A stretch of 64,000 bases of DNA, from assembly GCA_029263415.1 (NCBI GenBank), contig JAJCXN010000003.1:67514-131513 (forward strand), written 5' to 3'. The notes below the pieces were generated by a model. That model had not been told where the DNA came from and ran no database searches. It saw only the letters and a program-made list of their open reading frames with translations. The position numbers were made by a program, and so were the translations under genes. Positions 63,047 to 64,000 of this stretch are shown here, piece by piece (within the stretch, counting starts at the first letter, position 1; each line of letters opens with the position of its first letter). The stretch is from Acidobacteriota bacterium (lineage in GTDB: Bacteria; Acidobacteriota; Thermoanaerobaculia; Multivoradales; Multivoraceae).

Positions 63047-64000
63047 ATGGTGCTAGGAACACGCAAGAACGTACGGCAGGCGCCCAAGCGCGACGCGCCG
63101 ATCGAGGCGGTCCACACGGCCCGGTTTCGGCGGGGAGGCGGTTCCGGAACCTTCGCCGTTTTTTTGTTGGCATTGCACTGGTTTGGTATAGCAGGCTGCG
63201 CGACCCGAGACATGCGATCTTTGCAAGGGCCGATAGGTGTCGATCGGTCGGCCTCGGCCAGTCTGGTCGAGAAGGTCGCACAACGCAACGATCGGCTCAA
63301 CGAGGTCATCTACTACCGAGAAGCTGAGTGGCCTCTGCACCGCACGCCGAAGCAACCTCCCGAACTCGGTCTCGCCCTTTCAGGAGGTGGCATCCGATCC
63401 GCGAGCTTTTCGGTGGGAGTCCTCACGGGCTTATATGAGCAGGCGGTGTTTCCCCATCGCACAGATCTCGTCTCCGCCGTATCGGGAGGAGGCTACGCGT
63501 TGACTTGGCTCTACGGACGCCGCGTGGGCGCCGGTGTCTCAATGCACGACCTTCTCGCGATCACTCCTGACGCTCAGGCGCCCGCTGGCGATCGGAGCTG
63601 GGTGAACGCCGAACAAGCAGAACTCGCGGGCCGCACCGACCTGATCAAGGTGATGCGTCCCATACCGCTCGGCGTTGTCGTTTCGAACGTCGTCTTCGGC
63701 ATTCCCTACAACATCGTTGCCAACGGAGCTTTTGGGTTCAAGTCGAATACTACGGCGCTCCGTCGCTACTACGAGCGCCGCCTCCGGAGGATGACAGAAG
63801 GCAACGGCCAACGAGTCTCGTGGGCCGGTATCGCAGATGCGCTCCACGAGCCCAACAACCTCGCCTCGGAGAGGCTGCCGCTACCGATTCTCAACGCCAC
63901 ACTCGACCTCGGCCTCGGTGCCTCAGATGCCGAACAGACGTCCTACGGCCCGTTGTTCGAGTTCGGTCCTCTTCGCTTCGGAACCACCGGGATCGGCTAC
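63047..64000 (+). CDS. patatin-like phospholipase lipoprotein, 3' end outside window
   Basis: The frame starts at ATG 63047 nine bases after GGAGGAG and is open to the window edge (318 codons). A basic N-terminus and hydrophobic stretch end in FGIAGC, a perfect lipobox (about Cys54), so the mature enzyme is a lipoprotein. The patatin/cPLA2 oxyanion segment ELGLALSGGGIRSASFSVGVL is followed by the nucleophile elbow LVSAVSGGGYALTWLYG (Ser in VSGGG). The catalytic Asp (DGG/DGA) has not yet appeared, as expected from the truncation. Probable lipid acyl hydrolase at the outer membrane; relatives include secreted effectors and lipid-remodelling enzymes. Confidence 0.9.
   Translation, partial: MVLGTRKNVRQAPKRDAPIEAVHTARFRRGGGSGTFAVFLLALHWFGIAGCATRDMRSLQGPIGVDRSASASLVEKVAQRNDRLNEVIYYREAEWPLHRTPKQPPELGLALSGGGIRSASFSVGVLTGLYEQAVFPHRTDLVSAVSGGGYALTWLYGRRVGAGVSMHDLLAITPDAQAPAGDRSWVNAEQAELAGRTDLIKVMRPIPLGVVVSNVVFGIPYNIVANGAFGFKSNTTALRRYYERRLRRMTEGNGQRVSWAGIADALHEPNNLASERLPLPILNATLDLGLGASDAEQTSYGPLFEFGPLRFGTTGIGY

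Noticed and set aside
62733-63047. 104-codon frame ending in TAA that overlaps the patatin ATG
   Set aside because: No ribosome site, no motif and a composition unlike neighbouring proteins; the TAATG overlap is likely accidental.

Overview
The window looks like chromosomal DNA of a GC-rich Gram-negative bacterium with a large, poorly characterised secretome. Family content points to Acidobacteriota (Thermoanaerobaculia-like): ELWxxDGTxxGT repeat protein, sulfatase-TPR fusion, CRTAC1/UnbV protein paired with a TPR lipoprotein, Hanks-type kinases fused to TPR or ATPase domains, IPTL-type C-terminal sorting tails, a DTGYFWFF-type C-terminal domain and a DGFE-type C-terminal tail. This assignment is inference from family content; there is no rRNA or marker gene here. 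No tRNA, rRNA, CRISPR array, intact transposase, integrase or phage gene was found.

Layout. 1-10.3 kb: 3' end of an ELW-repeat secreted protein, a large secreted protein on the minus strand, an LCAT-like lipase/acyltransferase and a penicillin-acylase-family amidase. 10.3-13.4 kb: a two-gene GNAT + GT2 operon (4-base overlap), then a scar where a truncated membrane-protein gene abuts the last 73 codons of an amine-oxidase gene. 13.7-21.5 kb: sulfatase-TPR, a CpxP/Spy-like protein, the TPR-lipoprotein/CRTAC1 pair and an IPTL-tailed secreted protein. 22.4-26.7 kb: a TAP-like alpha/beta hydrolase, an S41 peptidase, a small TIGR03067-like protein and a MORN-repeat protein. 27.3-33.2 kb: a compact three-gene operon of a FadL-like outer-membrane barrel, a periplasmic-TPR/transmembrane/ATPase protein and a cytosolic ATPase-Ser/Thr kinase. 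I read this as a candidate envelope-spanning signalling system, and it is the strongest candidate for something undescribed. 33.5-44 kb: membrane proteins, an amidohydrolase, a lytic transglycosylase, a carotenoid-oxygenase pseudogene and secreted proteins. 44.5-51.2 kb: a kinase-TPR receptor, a LasA-like M23 peptidase, a frameshifted IPTL protein and a DUF481-like barrel. 51.2-54 kb: gene debris, an orphan HicB-like antitoxin and a GT39-like membrane glycosyltransferase. 54.5-62.4 kb: a LamG/PKD secreted protein divergent from an unusual membrane-anchored HTH regulator, then a beta-propeller protein with a duplicated C-terminal domain. 63-64 kb: a patatin-like lipoprotein cut by the window edge.

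The genes mostly concern the envelope and its outside: secreted repeat proteins, surface-sorting tails, wall-active enzymes (M23, SLT) and lipid or amide hydrolases, watched by two or three membrane-linked sensing systems. Intergenic regions are long and contain several decayed genes (amine oxidase, carotenoid oxygenase, IPTL protein, DGFE-tailed fragment, domain relic) and short tandem repeats, so the region appears to be turning over by deletion and local duplication.
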